DNA of 64,000 bases from Epiperipatus broadwayi (lineage: Eukaryota > Onychophora > Udeonychophora > Euonychophora > Peripatidae): NCBI GenBank assembly GCA_028023455.1, contig JAQFVV010000049.1:7608647-7672646 (forward strand), read 5' to 3'. The notes beneath the pieces were generated by a model, which ran no database searches, was not told the DNA's origin, and was given only the letters and a program-made list of their open reading frames with translations. Position 1 is the stretch's first letter. Each line of letters begins with the position of its first letter. The position numbers and the translations under genes were made by a program. This document shows positions 61,681 through 64,000 of the stretch, piece after piece.

Positions 61681-62039
61681 ATATGATTAGTATATACATT
61701 ATATTTTTTTTATAGTTGTCTTAATAAAATTAAGACAATTTAAAAAAAATTTTTTCATTCATTTATATAAAACTATTGTTTAAACTAATAAAATTCCTTA
61801 ACCCAAGATGTTGACAAAGAGATAACCTCAAGGTCAACTCACAGCCTAGCAACTAATGCAAAGAAAATAAAATAAAATTAAATTATTCATTATTAATATA
61901 ATTAACAATTATAGAATATAAAAATCGTGAAAACCAAATGATATATGCAATGCATGCTACTGGAAGTTGGTTCTATTATAAATACTGAATTACATAATTT
62001 ATTAAAGAATTCTACCTTTTGCCAATATACTAACCAATG
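61681..62039. other. A+T-rich DNA between LINE and ribozyme repeat
   Basis: A short inverted pair, TTGTCTTAATAAAATT and AATTAAGACAA, lies at 61707-61740. Nothing else was recognised. Confidence 0.5.
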
Positions 62040-62342
62040 TACAATAATTTTATTAAAACAGGCAAAACTCTCTATACATATTGCCACTCAGTGCCAGCCA
62101 GAGTAATCAATAGATGCCAGAAGGCTTGTGCATAAAATCCCCATCTAGTGCCTACTCATCCAATACCCCCAAACTAGTTTCTGGCTTGTGGCCTTCATCA
62201 GTGAGGAACCTTGGATCTGAGAGCACTGCATCTAGATCTTATGATCTAATGCAATCCTCCAGCAACTACAAAACTATGAGTCTTAAATTGAAAGCACTAT
62301 AATTTTTTCAACTCAAGCTCATCAGTTTATACAATAATTTTA
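62040..62342 (-). mobile_element. Solitary family A ribozyme element with 13-bp target duplication
   Basis: TACAATAATTTTA stands at 62040-62052 and 62330-62342. The 277 bp between them match one arm of the 18-kb foldback: the plus strand matches 18023-18310, and the ribozyme lies on the minus strand. In ribozyme orientation the element begins about 30 bp later than the right arm at 18427, so it is 5'-truncated, as expected for target-primed reverse transcription. Its 3' end reads TTTTGCCTGTTTTAA. The 62-codon plus frame at 62114-62302 is a by-product. Confidence 0.8.
62160..62214 (-). ncRNA. Candidate type I hammerhead ribozyme, family A, best copy
   Basis: Minus strand: CCAA, GGU, UCCUCA, CUGAUGA (62201-62195), A, GGC/GCC with loop CACAA, A, GAAA, ACUAGU as stem III, U as cleavage base (62172), then UGGGGG, UA, UUGG. 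Stem I closes with A-U, C-G, U-G, C-G, C-G, U-G, plus CCAA/UUGG across an internal loop. Both conserved boxes are intact and stem II pairs, apart from an A opposite A at its base. Where the right arm at 18.6 kb has UGAGGA this copy has UGGGGG; the A-to-G changes keep pairing through G-U. The pairing is therefore conserved despite substitution. Confidence 0.65.
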
Positions 62343-64000
62343 CTGTTCGAATAGAGAATATTTTTAAAAGATAGATTGATAATTTGAACGATTTGCTTAT
62401 TGATAAAAGTTTTATTAGAAAAGATTATAATATCTTTCAAATAGAAGATAAATATTTGAAAAGTATAAAATAACCTTGCAGTTAAAAAAAATAGAAATTA
62501 AAACACCCTCATATATAAATATATAATTTTTTTATAGTTGCCATTAACAGAATGACCTAGTTGATTAAAGTTGTGTTCCTCAACCCAATTGTCAAACTAA
62601 AATTTTTATAGGGCATGAAATAATAATAAAAAATTACATATTCACAAGTGGTCAATAATAGAAGACAGATGACAACAACAAAATTATTAAATATCATTAG
62701 TTTTATTTATTAGTTACTCACTCCGTTTCTATTTCTTGATAAAAATTATAATTTTGTTCATTATTTTGTTAAAAAAAATTTTTCAGCAAGAGATTGAAAT
62801 AAATATAATTCAAAAAGAGTCTAATGGTTTTTAATTGTTGAAATGGTCAGTTTTACCTGATTAATATAATTATTTTATTTGGACAAATATTAGCATGATA
62901 AAAACAGCACTTGTATTACAGTTAGCTCTATTTTGTTAGATTACAAAAACTAACAATTTTATAACATTTGGCATACCCATATAAATAAATTTGTTAGCTA
63001 ACAGTATAAAAAGATTGAAAAATGCTGGTTAAAGTATTATCTTAAATTTAGTATTGAAGAATCTAAAGATCTTTGGTTTGGTTTCCATGCTAGCAGTGCC
63101 ATTGGTTGGTCCATGAACTCCAGAAAAAAGAGGAAAGAAATATCATCTGAACGATTGTGTTATATGGTAACTAGTTAACATTTCAATAACATTTTTAGCA
63201 ATTAATGCTAAATAATGATAATAGATCTACATATAATTACAAATACAAAGCTACTATCACAGGTAAACACTGAGTTTCATTTATACTTATTAAACATAAT
63301 TCCATGAATTTGTCCTAACATTTGATATGCACATATATGGGGTTGCACACACAAATAGATATAATTTTATGAATTTGTTTTTCAAAATCAATATTGATTA
63401 AAATTTCATGCAATAATAAAATTTATAATTATCTTTAAAATCCTGCATAAATTAAAATGATAATATTTGAAAATATATTTTTCATTTCAATTTATTTTTC
63501 TAATTATTTTTTCATTAACTTTTTATTTTTTTAATGAATGAAAAAAAAATATTTGAAATTGATAGAAATGTCAATACAAATTTTAAATGTTTGTGTTTTT
63601 GACAAGAATGTTACTATTTTTTTTATTATTACTAATATAATATCAATCTTCATTACACTCTGCTATATATATAATTATTATTATATGATAAAATCCTCCA
63701 TAATAAAATCATGGTAAAGTCTTATATATATTAACACTCAAATTATTATCTTTAGTAATAAAAAAAAGATATCTTCTGCTAGCTTATAGATGTTATACAT
63801 GTTATCAACAAAATATGAAAGTATTGTGTAGAATGCCTAGGTATTTCATACAATGCCAAAAGTGGAGTGTCCAAATATGAAAAGCTAAAATTTGCATACA
63901 TTGCCTAGCCCATCTATAAAGTGTCAAAAAAAAAAGCAGCAACGTATAAAATATTCCCAGCAATAACATTATTCTTTCATTCTTTTGGAGTGATCCTAAT
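62343..64000. other. A+T-rich DNA to the window end, no recognised feature
   Basis: Only homopolymer and TA runs were seen. No coding frame or repeat pair was recognised. Confidence 0.45.

Overview
The window is very A+T-rich (about three quarters A+T by eye) and has no intact host protein gene, no rRNA or canonical tRNA gene, no operon-like gene packing and no CRISPR array. What can be recognised is mobile-element DNA of an animal, most likely invertebrate, genome: an LTR element with a tRNA-Lys-type primer site, a CR1-like LINE whose ORF1 carries PHD-finger and esterase motifs, a Penelope-like element (PLE) remnant, tRNA-derived SINEs, foldback repeats and minisatellites. The species cannot be named from the sequence. 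The long unassigned stretches look like intergenic or intronic DNA of a large genome.

Layout. 1-7478: a gag-only LTR retrotransposon with very long LTRs (left LTR 1-1928, cut by the window edge; right LTR about 4599-7478); its gag gene is frameshifted. 8600-9215: a tRNA-like SINE on the minus strand and a foldback element flanked by a 16-bp target duplication. 11292-11368: a TA microsatellite, then about 2 kb of less A+T-rich unassigned DNA. 13545-14147: a partial tandem array of a 421-bp unit carrying hammerhead-ribozyme-like motifs. 18023-18743: a 721-bp foldback whose arms each carry a different hammerhead motif. 20040-21830: a PLE reverse transcriptase remnant flanked by about 147-bp direct repeats that hold a third hammerhead motif. 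25928-28641: two SINEs and small duplications. 30832-32760: a decayed LINE. 34870-35600: a ribozyme-repeat fragment and related motifs. 46992-47238: a mini hairpin and a SINE. 49353-49676 and 53951-54220: foldbacks. 51908-52205: a minisatellite with a unit of about 72 bp. 56991-61600: the CR1-like LINE, recent enough to be readable but broken by many frameshifts. 62040-62342: a single copy of the foldback-arm ribozyme element, with a 13-bp target duplication.

The most interesting signal is the set of short non-coding repeats that contain all the pieces of type I hammerhead ribozymes: a CUGAUGA-type box, a stem II, a GAAA box and a flanking stem I. In each of three families the stem III sequence is self-complementary (ACUAGU, AUACGUAU, ACCAGCUGGU). 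Self-complementary stem III is known for dimeric hammerheads of PLEs and of animal and plant retrozymes. With the 421-bp tandem periodicity and the long target duplications, this suggests retrozyme-like non-autonomous retroelements. The folds were drawn by hand and no cleavage has been shown.
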